A DNA stretch of 64,000 bases from positions 62,001 through 126,000 of the forward strand of contig JADJPQ010000012.1 in the NCBI GenBank assembly GCA_016713175.1, read 5' to 3'. The position numbers and the translations under genes were made by a program. The notes below the pieces were generated by a model. The model made no database searches. It had not been told where the DNA came from and was given only the letters and a program-made list of their open reading frames with translations. This document shows, piece by piece, positions 55,574 to 64,000 of this stretch. Source of the DNA: Planctomycetota bacterium. GTDB lineage: Bacteria > Planctomycetota > UBA1135 > UBA2386. Every line of letters starts with the position of its first letter. The first letter of the stretch is position 1.

Positions 55574-58474
55574 TCAGAACCGACCGAGCAGTGCCTGGAA
55601 GTCCGTGGCCCACTGCTGGCCCGGGGCACCAACATTCTGGTGGCGGGCAAGGAACTCGCCCGTCGAGGCATCGAGCACCGCGTACTGCGGCACTGCGACC
55701 TGGCCGATCAGTTCCTGCTGCAGCACGCGCTGCAGGGCGAACTTCTCTGCCGGCAGCGCATCCTCGCCATCCATGTGCAGGCGCGCCTCGACAAAGCCAT
55801 CCCGAAGCAGCTTGGCGACCGCGGTGTCGTGGAAGGTCACGCCTTCCACAATCCGACAGTTCACTCAAGTGAAGCCGGTGAAGTTCACCAGCAGTTGCTT
55901 CTTCTGGTCGCGCGCCCGCTGCAGCGCCAGTTCGATGTCGTCCTTGACGATTTCGTGTTCCTCGATGGCGCGTAGCCGGTAGGGCGGCTCGAACGCAGTC
56001 ATCACCCGATCCAACTCGAAGCCCATCGTGCCGAACAGGCAGTAGAACGCGAACGCCAGCGACGCGATGCCGAAACCATTGCGCGCCGTCGACACGCCTT
56101 CGGCCGGCTCGCCCTTGCTCTTGAACAACCCGAACAGGAACAGCGCCAGCAGCACGAAGACGAACGCCCAGGCGATCAGGAACACCTCGCGCGGGCACAG
56201 ATGCAGGCCCAGCGCGACATCGACGTTGGAGAAGAACTTCAGCGCTGCGGCCAGCTCGATGAAGCCGAGCGACACCTTCAGCGTGTTCATCCATTCTCCC
56301 GACCGCGGCAGTGCCTTGACGCGGCCGGGCAGCAGCGCCAGGAACACGAACGGCGCGGCCATCGTCAGCCCGAACGCGGCCATGCCGGCGGCGACTTCCC
56401 AGCGCGACGTGCTGCCATTGCCGACGCCCGCCAGCAGCGAACCGACGATCGGGGCCGTGCAGGTGAACGACGAGATCACCAGCGTGGCGCCCATCAGGAA
56501 CACGCCGATCAGCCCACCGCTCGAACTGGCCTTGCCGGCAGCCGACATCAGGAAGGCCGGCGGTTGCAGGTTGATCCAGCCGAACAGCGACAGCGCGAAG
56601 AACACGAACGCGCCGCCGATGACGACGTTGGTCGCCCAGTGGGCCGCGAACTGCGTGATCACCTCGCCGACAACGACGCCGATGACGACGAAGATCAGCA
56701 CGATGCCGGCGCCGTACGTCAGTGCCAGCGGCAACACCCTGCCGCCGCGCGCGTCGGCTTGCTTGGTGAAGAAGCTGAACGTGATCGGGATCATCGGGTA
56801 CGTGCACGGCATGATCAGGGCGATCAGGCCGCCGCCGATGCACAGCAGGATCAGCGCCCACAGGCTGCCGGCCATCGGGTCGGCAGCGCCGCTGGCGAAC
56901 CTCGGCTGCCGCAGCTTGCCATCGCCGATGCTGCCAGTCTGGCGCAGCCGTTCGGCGGTGCCGGCGGGCAGTGCCGGCTGGCGGCCGCCATCGGTCGGCG
57001 CTCGATCGCCGTTCACCGGTGGGGTCTCGGTCGGCGCGCGATGCTCGGCGCGAGCCGGCCCGGCCTCGATCGGCAACGCCACGAAGAACCCGGTCGCAGT
57101 CAGTTCGTCGCAGGTGTTCTGGTCGCAGACTTGGTACTGCAAAGCTCCGGCCAAAGTCACCGTGCCCGGCGCGACATCGGTCGGAACGACATAGTCCTGC
57201 TTGATCTCGAACGACCCTTCGAGGTCGTAGGTCGCGAACTGGTCGGCACCGTGCTTGCTGCCCGGCGGCATTCTCGTCGGACCATCGGACCGCAGGCCAC
57301 CGACGCGCATGTCGATCAGCGACGGCTTCGGCGCCGAAGTCTCGGCATCCCCGTAGACGTGATGCCCCTCGTCGACGGTCACGGCCAGCGTCAGCCGCAC
57401 GCGTTCGCCCGGCCGGGCCGGAGACGGCGTTACCGTCGGCACGAAGCGCAGCTTCGCGCCTTCCACGATGGCAGGCGGATCCTGCTTGCCACTGGCTGCC
57501 GGTGTCGTCGGAGTCGGTGCCGACGTCGCGTTCGGCGCCGCGCCGGCGATTTCGAACTTCGCCTTCCATGTGGCCTTTGCCGGCGGGTCACACATCTCCG
57601 GTGTGCACGCCATGTGCGGCAGGATGCCGGAGACCTCGAACGTGCCGTTGGCAGCATCGGCTGGCACGACGAACTTCTGCGTGATCCTGGCGACGTCCTC
57701 GATCCAGAACGCCTGCTCGCCGAACGATGTGTGCGGCTTGCCCAATGGGATCGACGGTGAGCCCTGTGCCTGCAGACCGGCAGCCTGCTGGACGACCAGC
57801 TTCGTCGGCTGATCCTTGTTGGTCGCACCGTAGATGTGATAACCGGGCTCGATCTCGGCTTCGACGATCAGCTGGATCTCGGCACCGGGCGCTGCGCGCG
57901 ACGGTTCGAATCGCGAGGTGATGGTCAACCGGCCCTGCGGCGGCATCGTCGTCGGTCCCGGAGGTGGCACGGCCGGATCCTGTGTGGGGCCAGGCGGCGG
58001 CACCGCGCCGCCGAGCACGGTCAGTTCGGCCGACCACTTCGCTTTCGCCGGCGGATCGCACATTTCCGGCGTGCATGCCATGTGGGCAACGACGCCCGAC
58101 ACCGACAGCTTGCCGGCCGCGGCGCTCGCCGGCACGACGAACGTCTGTGTCAGCGTCGCCGAATCCTCGATCCAGAAACTCTTCTCGCCGAACGAATCAT
58201 GCGACCTGCCGAGCGGCACCGATGGCTCGCCCTTGGGTTGCAGGCCGCCGGACTGCTGCACGAGCAGCTTCGTCGGCTGATCCTTGTTGGTCGCGCCGTA
58301 GATGTGGTAGCCGGGCTCGATCTCGGCGTCGACCACCAGCTTGATCTCGGCGCCCGGCGGCGCGCTCGCGGGTTCGAACCTGGCCTGCAGCGTCAGACGC
58401 CCTTGCGCCAACGCCGGCGATGCGGCGGCCACGACGGCCAGCCAGGCCAGCCACGACTTGGGAACGACAACCAT
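55574..58474 (-). CDS. Predicted selenoprotein: DsbD-like thiol:disulfide interchange protein
   Basis: 966 residues if the TGA at 55865-55867 is selenocysteine (U870). In order: signal peptide; three N-terminal DsbD-alpha-like domains at about 26-157, 182-311 and 341-470, each with a Cys pair (CTPEMC twice, CDQNTC once); a linker; eight-helix CcdA/DsbD membrane core (538-820) with redox cysteines in MPCTYPMIP (C557) and FTCTAPIVG (C672); and a C-terminal thioredoxin domain VNFTGFT-U-VNCRIVEG. Relatives have FTGxTCVNC there. A SECIS-like hairpin follows. It should carry electrons from cytosolic thioredoxin across the membrane to the TlpA-like selenoprotein. Start ATG 58474 fits the signal peptide. 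Confidence 0.9.
55829..55867 (-). promoter_or_regulatory. Predicted bacterial SECIS element (DsbD-like gene)
   Basis: After the UGA, 15 bases precede a perfect 8-bp stem GTGGAAGG/CCTTCCAC with loop CGTGA. The loop begins at base 24 and has G in second place. All parameters fall within the bacterial SECIS model. The hairpin also keeps the protein frame, as required for coding-region SECIS. Confidence 0.8.
57542..57931 (-). repeat. Second copy of internal DsbD N-domain repeat
   Basis: Encodes residues 182-311 and is strongly similar in DNA and protein to the copy at 58004-58399. Shared protein stretches include EIEPGYHIYGATNKDQPTK and HMACTPEMCDPPAKA. This indicates a fairly recent in-gene duplication. 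Confidence 0.88.
58004..58399 (-). repeat. First copy of internal DsbD N-domain repeat
   Basis: Encodes residues 26-157 of the DsbD-like protein. It pairs with the copy at 57542-57931; both copies end in the MACTPEMCDPP redox motif. The two are separated by a Pro-rich linker (VPPPGPTQDPAVPPPGPT). Confidence 0.88.
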
Positions 58475-58604
58475 GATTCGAGGTGGATGATACGGAGGGG
58501 ACCGCGTCCCGGTGCGCGGTCGTCGGCAATCTTGCCGGCGACCCGGGAAACCGGCCGTTGCACGCTGGTGCGGACGCCACCGATGCATCGATGATGTGGG
58601 CTGC

Positions 58605-59240
58605 ATGTCGGTTTCGTTGCTCGCGCTGATCGCCGCCAACGTCATCCCGTTGGTCGGCACCCTGTTCCTCGAGTGGGACATGGGCGCCGTGCTGGCGCTC
58701 TACTGGCTGGAAACCGCGGTGATCGGCGTGTTCACGGTGCTGAAGCTGCTGACCGTCGAGAACGCCGGGCCGCCGTTGCCGATGGGCGGACGCCTGTTCA
58801 TGGCGGTGTTCTTCTGCGTGCACTTCGGACTGTTCCAGTTCGTGCACGGCGTGTTCCTCGTGTTCCTGCTGCTGTTCGGCGATCGCGGCGACTCGTTCTC
58901 TCCGCTGCAGGCGCCGGCGCGCCTGCTCGATTCGCTGACCGGAACCAGCGAGGTCGTCGCGGTCCTCGGTGTCATCATCAGCCACGCGGTATCGTTCGTC
59001 GCCAACTGGCTGATCGGGCGAGAACGCGAACGGCTACCGGCGCAGGTCGTACTGTTCTCGCCCTACCGACGGGTGGTCGCGATGCACCTGACGCTGCTGC
59101 TCGGGGCTTTCGTCACGCTGGCGATCGGCTCGACGACCGTGCTGCTGGCGATCCTGGTGATCGCCAAGACGATCGCCGATGCACGGGCACACGCGTCCCA
59201 GCATCGGCTGGCCCGGATCGCCGCCCCGACGAAGTGGTAG
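58605..59240 (+). CDS. Polytopic membrane protein (DUF6498-like)
   Basis: 211 residues with about five transmembrane helices. MGAVLALYWLETAVIGVFTV and FMAVFFCVHFGLFQFVHGVF match the DUF6498 pattern of a YWxE and an FFxxHxGxF motif. The conserved acidic and histidine residues inside the membrane hint at metal or proton handling, but no function is known. It is divergent from the dsbD-like gene. Confidence 0.75.
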   Translation: MSVSLLALIAANVIPLVGTLFLEWDMGAVLALYWLETAVIGVFTVLKLLTVENAGPPLPMGGRLFMAVFFCVHFGLFQFVHGVFLVFLLLFGDRGDSFSPLQAPARLLDSLTGTSEVVAVLGVIISHAVSFVANWLIGRERERLPAQVVLFSPYRRVVAMHLTLLLGAFVTLAIGSTTVLLAILVIAKTIADARAHASQHRLARIAAPTKW

Positions 59241-59260
59241 CGCCGCGTGGAACGCGCTAC
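59237..59260. terminator. Hairpin across two convergent stops
   Basis: GTAGCGC at 59237-59243 and GCGCTAC at 59254-59260 form a perfect 7-bp stem that includes the stop codons of both convergent genes. No T-run. Likely a shared terminator. Confidence 0.45.
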
Positions 59261-60945
59261 TTGTCGCCCGGCGGCGTGGTGCCGGTCGGATTGCTGGCGT
59301 CGGCCGGCGGCGTCTTGGCCTTGACCAGGTCGGTCTTCTTCGGCTTCAGCTTGTCGAACAGCGCCTTGTCGATCACGTAGTACCACGGCCCGAAGCGGTT
59401 CTGCAGTGTCTTCGCTTCCTTCTGGCCCTCGGTGATCTTGGTGTCGTGCGCCTTCCAGTCCGACGCCGCGCGGTCGAGCTCGTCCTCGAACGCGAACTTG
59501 TCGGAACGGATGTCCGCCGAGGTGCCTTCGCCACCCTCCTTCTGGTCGCCGCCGTGGCTCAGCACCGCGAACGTCTCGCCGGTGACCTGCAGCACGAAGT
59601 CCTGACCCCAGGGGTCCTTCTTCAGCTCCTTCAGCGGCGCGTTCTCGCCCTCGGTCAGCTTCGCCAGCGATTCCGGCAGCTTCTTGTCGTTCTTCTCCTT
59701 GAACGCATCGATCGCCTTGACGATCGCCTCGATCTCGGTGCGCGCGTCCTTGCGCTTCTTCAGGTCGTCGTCGGACAACCGCAAACCGGTCGGCGCCTTC
59801 AACAACTTCTCATCGAACGCCACCGAGACCATCAGGTAACGGTTGTTGCCGGCCTTCTGCACCGGCCCGGTCTCGCCGTCCTTGGGCGGCTTGGTCGTAG
59901 CGGCGACGCCGGAGCTGATCTCGTCGCCCTCGCCGTAGGCGATCTCGCCAAAGCGCAGCGTGTAGGTCAGGCCCTTGCGGTTCTGCACCCGCAGCTCGCC
60001 TTCGTTGCTGTGGACGCCGTTCTCCGCCGGGAAGTAGCCGGCTTGCTGCAACGACATCCGGATCTCCATCAGTTGCTGCTGATCGACACCCTTCTCGAGA
60101 CCGAAGTCCGGGGTCAGCCCGGCCGGCTTGCGGCGGACGCCAACGATCTTGATCTGGCCGAGCGTGTCGGTGACCTCGCGCAGCTTCTCATCGTTGGGAT
60201 CCTCCTTGGCCGGATCCATGCCATCGACGGTCCACTTGGACGCATCGTCCTTGGCGGCCCAGAACTGCTCACCCTTGACGACCCGGCCGGCGAGCTCGTC
60301 GACGCGGTGATTGTCGAACTCGACCTTGGTGATGTCCCACGACTGCAGCTTCAGCAGGTCGGTCTCGATCCACTCGGAGAACCTGGTCGTCAGGTCCTCG
60401 GCGATCTTGCACGAGTAGACGTGCCGCTTGCCCGGCACGCACACGTAGCGCATGTCGGTCTTGCCCTCGAGCTCCTTGCCGAGCACCAGGTCGCTGAGCA
60501 CGCCGCCGTTCTTGTCCCGCAGGGTGACTCGGACACCACGACCCTTGGTGTCGATGCCTTCAGCCGCCGGCTCGAGCACACCGAACTGCGCATGCTGCTC
60601 CTTCTTGTCGGTGACCACCCGTTGCTTGGTCAGGCCGATGAACATCGTCGCGGCCTTGCCCATCCGCGTCGACGCATCGGCCGGGTAGCCGCCGTGCGAG
60701 GGGATGGTCCAACGACCCTTGTCGTCCTGCTTGACGTGGAAGCTGCGGACCGAGCTCGACGCCTCGTCGAACTGCGTGATCTCGAGTTCCGTCGCCATCG
60801 CCGGGTCGGTGAAGTCCTTGTAGAACGCCTCGCCCTCGTCGCTGAACAGCTCGTGCGGCTGCGACTTGGGACCCGTGAAGGTGGCGAGCAGCACCAGCAG
60901 CGCGGCCCCGCCGACAAACGCACCGGTCTTGACGAACTCGTTCAC
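59257..60945 (-). CDS. DUF4340-type protein of a Gld-like ABC system
   Basis: 562 residues with one N-terminal transmembrane helix (TGAFVGGAALLVLLATFTG). The body is repeat-like, with beta-strand blocks of the DUF4340 type (GRWTIPSHGGYPADASTRMG, WTVDGMDPAKEDPNDEKLRE), and ends in a disordered Pro/Thr tail. Proteins of this family sit next to GldF/GldG-like transporter genes in many bacteria and are probably an extracytoplasmic accessory. Its start overlaps the permease gene by four bases. Confidence 0.82.
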   Translation of the reverse strand: MNEFVKTGAFVGGAALLVLLATFTGPKSQPHELFSDEGEAFYKDFTDPAMATELEITQFDEASSSVRSFHVKQDDKGRWTIPSHGGYPADASTRMGKAATMFIGLTKQRVVTDKKEQHAQFGVLEPAAEGIDTKGRGVRVTLRDKNGGVLSDLVLGKELEGKTDMRYVCVPGKRHVYSCKIAEDLTTRFSEWIETDLLKLQSWDITKVEFDNHRVDELAGRVVKGEQFWAAKDDASKWTVDGMDPAKEDPNDEKLREVTDTLGQIKIVGVRRKPAGLTPDFGLEKGVDQQQLMEIRMSLQQAGYFPAENGVHSNEGELRVQNRKGLTYTLRFGEIAYGEGDEISSGVAATTKPPKDGETGPVQKAGNNRYLMVSVAFDEKLLKAPTGLRLSDDDLKKRKDARTEIEAIVKAIDAFKEKNDKKLPESLAKLTEGENAPLKELKKDPWGQDFVLQVTGETFAVLSHGGDQKEGGEGTSADIRSDKFAFEDELDRAASDWKAHDTKITEGQKEAKTLQNRFGPWYYVIDKALFDKLKPKKTDLVKAKTPPADASNPTGTTPPGDK

Positions 60946-63599
60946 GCGACACCTCCTGCAACCTTGCGATTCTGCGGCACGATCGACAATTCACGGCTGC
61001 GGCGCCGGAAGAACACCAGCAGCCCGAACAGCAGCGGCGGGATCGGCGCGAGCAGCAACATCTTGAAGCGGAAGCCATTGTGGATCGCCCGCCGCTCGTT
61101 CTCGCGCTCGTGCGCCGCCCGCTCGATGCGGCGCATCTTGTCGCGCTCGATCTGCGCCTTGGTCAGCGAGAACTTGTTGTTCTCATTCTCCTGGGCAATC
61201 GCGATCTGCGTCGCCTTGGCCATCTCGTCGAGGTCCTGGTTGTCCTTGACCTTGGCCACCGCGGCATCCAGGCTGTCCTGGGCGTCCTTCAGCGCCTTCT
61301 CGGATTCCTCCTCGGCACGCTGCCGTTCCAAGGCCCACTTCTTCTCGAAGTCGTGCTGCGAGGCCTCGACCGCCGTCAGCTTGCGCAACACCGGCTGGCG
61401 CTTGCGCAATTCGACCAGGCTCTCGTCGCCGGCCAGGGTGTCGATGCAGTTCAACAAGAACGGCACGTTGTCGAAGCGCAGGTTCGGGTCCCGCGACTGG
61501 CGACGCAGTGCGAACATCTGGTTGCTCATCATGTCGAGGTCGGCGACATAGATCAGGTTGACCCCCTTCTGCTGCCCCTCGGCCGGCTTGCCGGTGACGC
61601 GGGCGGCCAGGATGAACTCGTCGTCCGCGGGCTTGTGCGGCACGTTCGGGTTCGGCTGGCCACCTGGGTTCCAAGGCGCATCGAACTGGAACGCCTGCAG
61701 CTTCGGGATGGTGCCGTTCTGCACACCGCGATTGCCGCTCGGATCGGGCATCTTGACCAGTGGCTGGAACGTGAAACCGTCCTTGGCGGCGGCCTTCACG
61801 TGCCCGCCCCACAACCAGACGAGTTGCTGCAGACCGTTGGTGATGGAACTGTCCTTGGCCATGCCCTCCGGGCCGACGAACACGATCTCGAGGAACGGCA
61901 AGCGGCCACCGAACACGGTCGTCGATGAGGTGTCCCAGACCAGCTCCCCACGCTGGTAGGCAATACCGAAGCCGGCAAGCATGCCGACCAGGTCGCCCTT
62001 GGGCTCGCCGCCACCGCCGCCGAACATGTCCTGCGGACCGCCGCCGCCCTTCTTGTCGTCGATCGACGTGCGCCAGGCCTCCATCGGCGCCGGATCCTCG
62101 ATCAGCAGCGTCGGGTTGCCGGCCGTGATCCAGGTCTTCAGCCGGTCCATTTCGGCCGGCCCGAGCGTGTTGGGCTGCGGCACCACCAAGGCATCGATGC
62201 CTTCGGGGTAGTCCTTGGTCGCGTCGACGTTCTCGATCTTGTACTGCAGCTGCAGTTCGTCGACGATCTGCCAGCGCGGCTTCTGCTTGAAGGTCTGGAA
62301 ATCCATCCCGCCGGCCAGTTCGACATCAGTCTTCAGCACGCCGATCTTCTTGCGACCGACGTTGCTGGCCGTCCGGATGCTGCGCGTCAGCTCGTATTCG
62401 ATCGGCAGACCCGGATCGACGAACGGCACGACGACCTCTTCGGTGCCCGATTGGACCACGAAGCCGAGATAGACCGTCCAGGTCCGGAGCTCACCGCCCT
62501 CGTCGGTCTGCTGCGCCCGCGGCTGGATGCCGTAGTTCTTCTCGGCGTCCTCGGTTTCCGGCGAGAACGGCTCGACGATCTTGATGTCCTTCTCGAACGC
62601 CGCACCGCCGATGGCGTCGAACTGGTCCAACAGGTTCAGCAGGTTGCGCTTGGGCGCCACCAGTTGCTCAGGCACCTCGGCCGACACGAACGCGGTCACG
62701 TAGACCGGGCGGTTCGAGTCGAGCGTCGCCAGCAGCTTGCGGCTCTCGTCGCCGAGCGAGTAGATCCGCTCGACCGTGGCGTCGATCGGCAACAACATCC
62801 GCACCAGCACGACGACCAGCGCGATCGCGCCGACCAGCAAGCTGACGAAGCGGCCGGTGCCATGCACGCCCTCGAGTTCGCCATGTCGCCAGTGGCGGCG
62901 ACCGAGCAGCACAAGGTTCAAGTAGAGGAACGCCGCGGCGACGCCGAGGAACAACAACACGCCGGCCGGCGCCACCATGCCGCGACCGAACTCGAGGAAT
63001 TGGCCGACCGGACCAGCGACCTCCCAGGACGGACTGCCGGTCAGCACCGACATCAGCCAGCCGGAGTAGATCACCGCGCTGCCGAGCAAGCCGCCGAGCA
63101 CGAACGCCACGGCCAGGTTGGTGACCAGCATCGACCCGGTCATCGTGATCGCCACGGTCATCAGGCCGAACAGCCAGTAGCCGAGGAAGCTGGCGAACAT
63201 CTGGCCCCAGTCGGGGTTGCCCAGCATGGCCAGACCGATCGGCAACGCGATCATGAACGCCAGCGACAGCGTGTAGACCCCGGCGGCCGCCAGGTACTTG
63301 CCGAGCAGCAGGTTGAGGTCACCGGCCGGCAGCGTGAACAGCAGTTCTTGCGTGCCGTTGGCGCGCTCGCTGTTCCACGTGCCCATGGTCACCGCAGCGA
63401 CGAAGCCCAGCGCGATGTTGGGGAACCACTCGTTCAGCGTGTCGAGGTTGGCGAGGTTGTTCTGGAAGAACCCTCGCGACCACATCAGCGCCAGCACCGA
63501 AGCGGCGACGAACACGACGATGAAGATGTAGCCGACCGGATTGCCGAACCAGCTGCGCAGGTCGCGGCGGGCGACGGCCGAGATGACGTGCATGTTCAT
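60942..63599 (-). CDS. Fused ABC-2 permease and GldG-like protein
   Basis: 885 residues. Residues 1-250 form an ABC-2 permease with six helices (GldF-like: NPVGYIFIVVFVAASVLALM, GTWNSERANGTQELLFTLPA). A further helix leads into a GldG/ABC-type uncharacterised domain (YVTAFVSAEVPEQLVAPKRN, IDALVVPQPNTLGPAEMDRL, LLIEDP). A coiled coil (about 770-850) and a last transmembrane helix (MLLLAPIPPLLFGLLVFF) follow. GldF and GldG are usually two genes. The associated ATPase is the next gene. Substrate unknown; in Bacteroidota related parts support gliding, while elsewhere they act in unknown export. Confidence 0.88.
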   Translation of the reverse strand: MNMHVISAVARRDLRSWFGNPVGYIFIVVFVAASVLALMWSRGFFQNNLANLDTLNEWFPNIALGFVAAVTMGTWNSERANGTQELLFTLPAGDLNLLLGKYLAAAGVYTLSLAFMIALPIGLAMLGNPDWGQMFASFLGYWLFGLMTVAITMTGSMLVTNLAVAFVLGGLLGSAVIYSGWLMSVLTGSPSWEVAGPVGQFLEFGRGMVAPAGVLLFLGVAAAFLYLNLVLLGRRHWRHGELEGVHGTGRFVSLLVGAIALVVVLVRMLLPIDATVERIYSLGDESRKLLATLDSNRPVYVTAFVSAEVPEQLVAPKRNLLNLLDQFDAIGGAAFEKDIKIVEPFSPETEDAEKNYGIQPRAQQTDEGGELRTWTVYLGFVVQSGTEEVVVPFVDPGLPIEYELTRSIRTASNVGRKKIGVLKTDVELAGGMDFQTFKQKPRWQIVDELQLQYKIENVDATKDYPEGIDALVVPQPNTLGPAEMDRLKTWITAGNPTLLIEDPAPMEAWRTSIDDKKGGGGPQDMFGGGGGEPKGDLVGMLAGFGIAYQRGELVWDTSSTTVFGGRLPFLEIVFVGPEGMAKDSSITNGLQQLVWLWGGHVKAAAKDGFTFQPLVKMPDPSGNRGVQNGTIPKLQAFQFDAPWNPGGQPNPNVPHKPADDEFILAARVTGKPAEGQQKGVNLIYVADLDMMSNQMFALRRQSRDPNLRFDNVPFLLNCIDTLAGDESLVELRKRQPVLRKLTAVEASQHDFEKKWALERQRAEEESEKALKDAQDSLDAAVAKVKDNQDLDEMAKATQIAIAQENENNKFSLTKAQIERDKMRRIERAAHERENERRAIHNGFRFKMLLLAPIPPLLFGLLVFFRRRSRELSIVPQNRKVAGGVA

Positions 63600-63600
63600 T

Positions 63601-64000
63601 TCAGTTGGCTCCCGTCATGGCGTGGAAGGCCTTGTCCATCTGGCCCTGACCGCGCGCCTTGAAGTCGGCCGGCGTGCCGTCGAAGGCGAGCTTGCCGTCG
63701 TTGACCAGCATCAGGCGGCCGGCCATCGCCTCGACTTCCTGGAACAGGTGCGTCGACAGCAGGATCGTCCGGGTCTCGCCGAGCTTCTTGATCAGTTCGC
63801 GCACATGCCGGATCTGGTTGGGATCGAGACCGGTCGTCGGCTCGTCCATGATCAGCACTTCCGGGTCGTGCAACAACGCCTGCGCCATGCCGGTGCGCTG
63901 CTTCTGGCCCTTCGAACACTTGCCGATCGGCTTGTCGAGCAGGTCCTGCAAGGCACATTCATGCGTCACGAAATCGAGCCGCTCGCCGATCTGCGACCGG
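63601..64000 (-). CDS. ABC transporter ATP-binding protein (GldA-like), partial
   Basis: The gene runs off the right edge of the window, so the N-terminus and Walker A are missing. Visible parts are the signature CSKGQKQRTGMAQALLHDP, Walker B VLIMDEPTTGLDPNQ, the switch LLSTHLFQEVEAM and the DGTPADFKA tail typical of ABC-2 ATPases. It stops one base before the permease start at 63599, so it belongs to the same operon and energises that transporter. Confidence 0.93.
   Translation of the reverse strand, partial: RSQIGERLDFVTHECALQDLLDKPIGKCSKGQKQRTGMAQALLHDPEVLIMDEPTTGLDPNQIRHVRELIKKLGETRTILLSTHLFQEVEAMAGRLMLVNDGKLAFDGTPADFKARGQGQMDKAFHAMTGAN

Noticed and set aside
59179..61551. 790-codon plus-strand frame opposite the DUF4340 gene
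   Set aside because: Leu/Val/Arg-rich shadow of a supported gene.

Overview
The window looks like chromosomal DNA from a high-GC bacterium of the phylum Planctomycetota. The evidence is a DUF1552 protein and a large DUF1587/1592/1588/1585 cytochrome-type protein close together, a DUF1080 protein, a Ser/Thr kinase fused to a long TPR array, an ECF sigma factor overlapping a membrane-anchored leucine-rich repeat protein, many secreted or lipoprotein genes of unknown function, frequent GTG/TTG starts and few Shine-Dalgarno sites. I see no phage, plasmid, insertion sequence or CRISPR array. The genus cannot be told from this sequence.

Layout. 0-1.4 kb: an FkbM methyltransferase gene disturbed by single-base indels, and a tRNA-Arg(UCG). 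1.4-10.4 kb: ECF sigma/LRR pair, DUF1552, secreted proteins, planctomycete cytochrome. 10.4-12.1 kb: two-component system. 12-18 kb: RluA-type pseudouridine synthase, GT22-like membrane enzyme, isocitrate/isopropylmalate dehydrogenase-like enzyme, astacin metalloprotease. 18-20.7 kb: XRE regulator, sigma-like protein, a small membrane protein, DUF1080. 20.7-27.5 kb: a Vms1/VLRF1-like putative release factor with a cupin lipoprotein, FprA-type reductase, pentaheme cytochrome, EEP-fold hydrolase, and a decayed second FkbM gene. 27.6-37 kb: TPR kinase, clpB, malic enzyme, purB. 37-42 kb: a tightly packed minus-strand run (unknown protein, MinD/ParA ATPase, ComEA-like HhH protein, nadC, RsbW-like ATPase, VanZ-like protein). 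42-47.5 kb: ruvC, ispD-ispF, an MsbA-like exporter, a SurA-like foldase. 47.7-52.8 kb: an overlapping four-gene secreted-protein operon and two unknowns. 52.8-58.5 kb: dacB and a two-gene thiol-redox operon. 58.6-64 kb: a membrane protein and a Gld-type ABC exporter operon running off the right edge.

The most striking system is the redox operon at 54357-58474. A DsbD-like membrane thiol reductant carrier and a TlpA-like thioredoxin are each interrupted by one in-frame UGA. In both, the UGA sits at the first cysteine position of the CxxC active site (UVNC and UGPC), the protein continues with clear homology downstream, and a stem-loop of the bacterial SECIS type lies at the expected distance. 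I read them as two selenocysteine proteins working as an electron donor and acceptor pair across the membrane. Conventional gene calling would split each into two fragments. The DsbD protein also carries three tandem N-terminal redox domains instead of one.

Other points of interest are the bacterial Vms1-like protein, the astacin with an altered Met-turn, a C-terminal module apparently shared by three secreted proteins, and T-less hairpins that fill the gaps between convergent genes.
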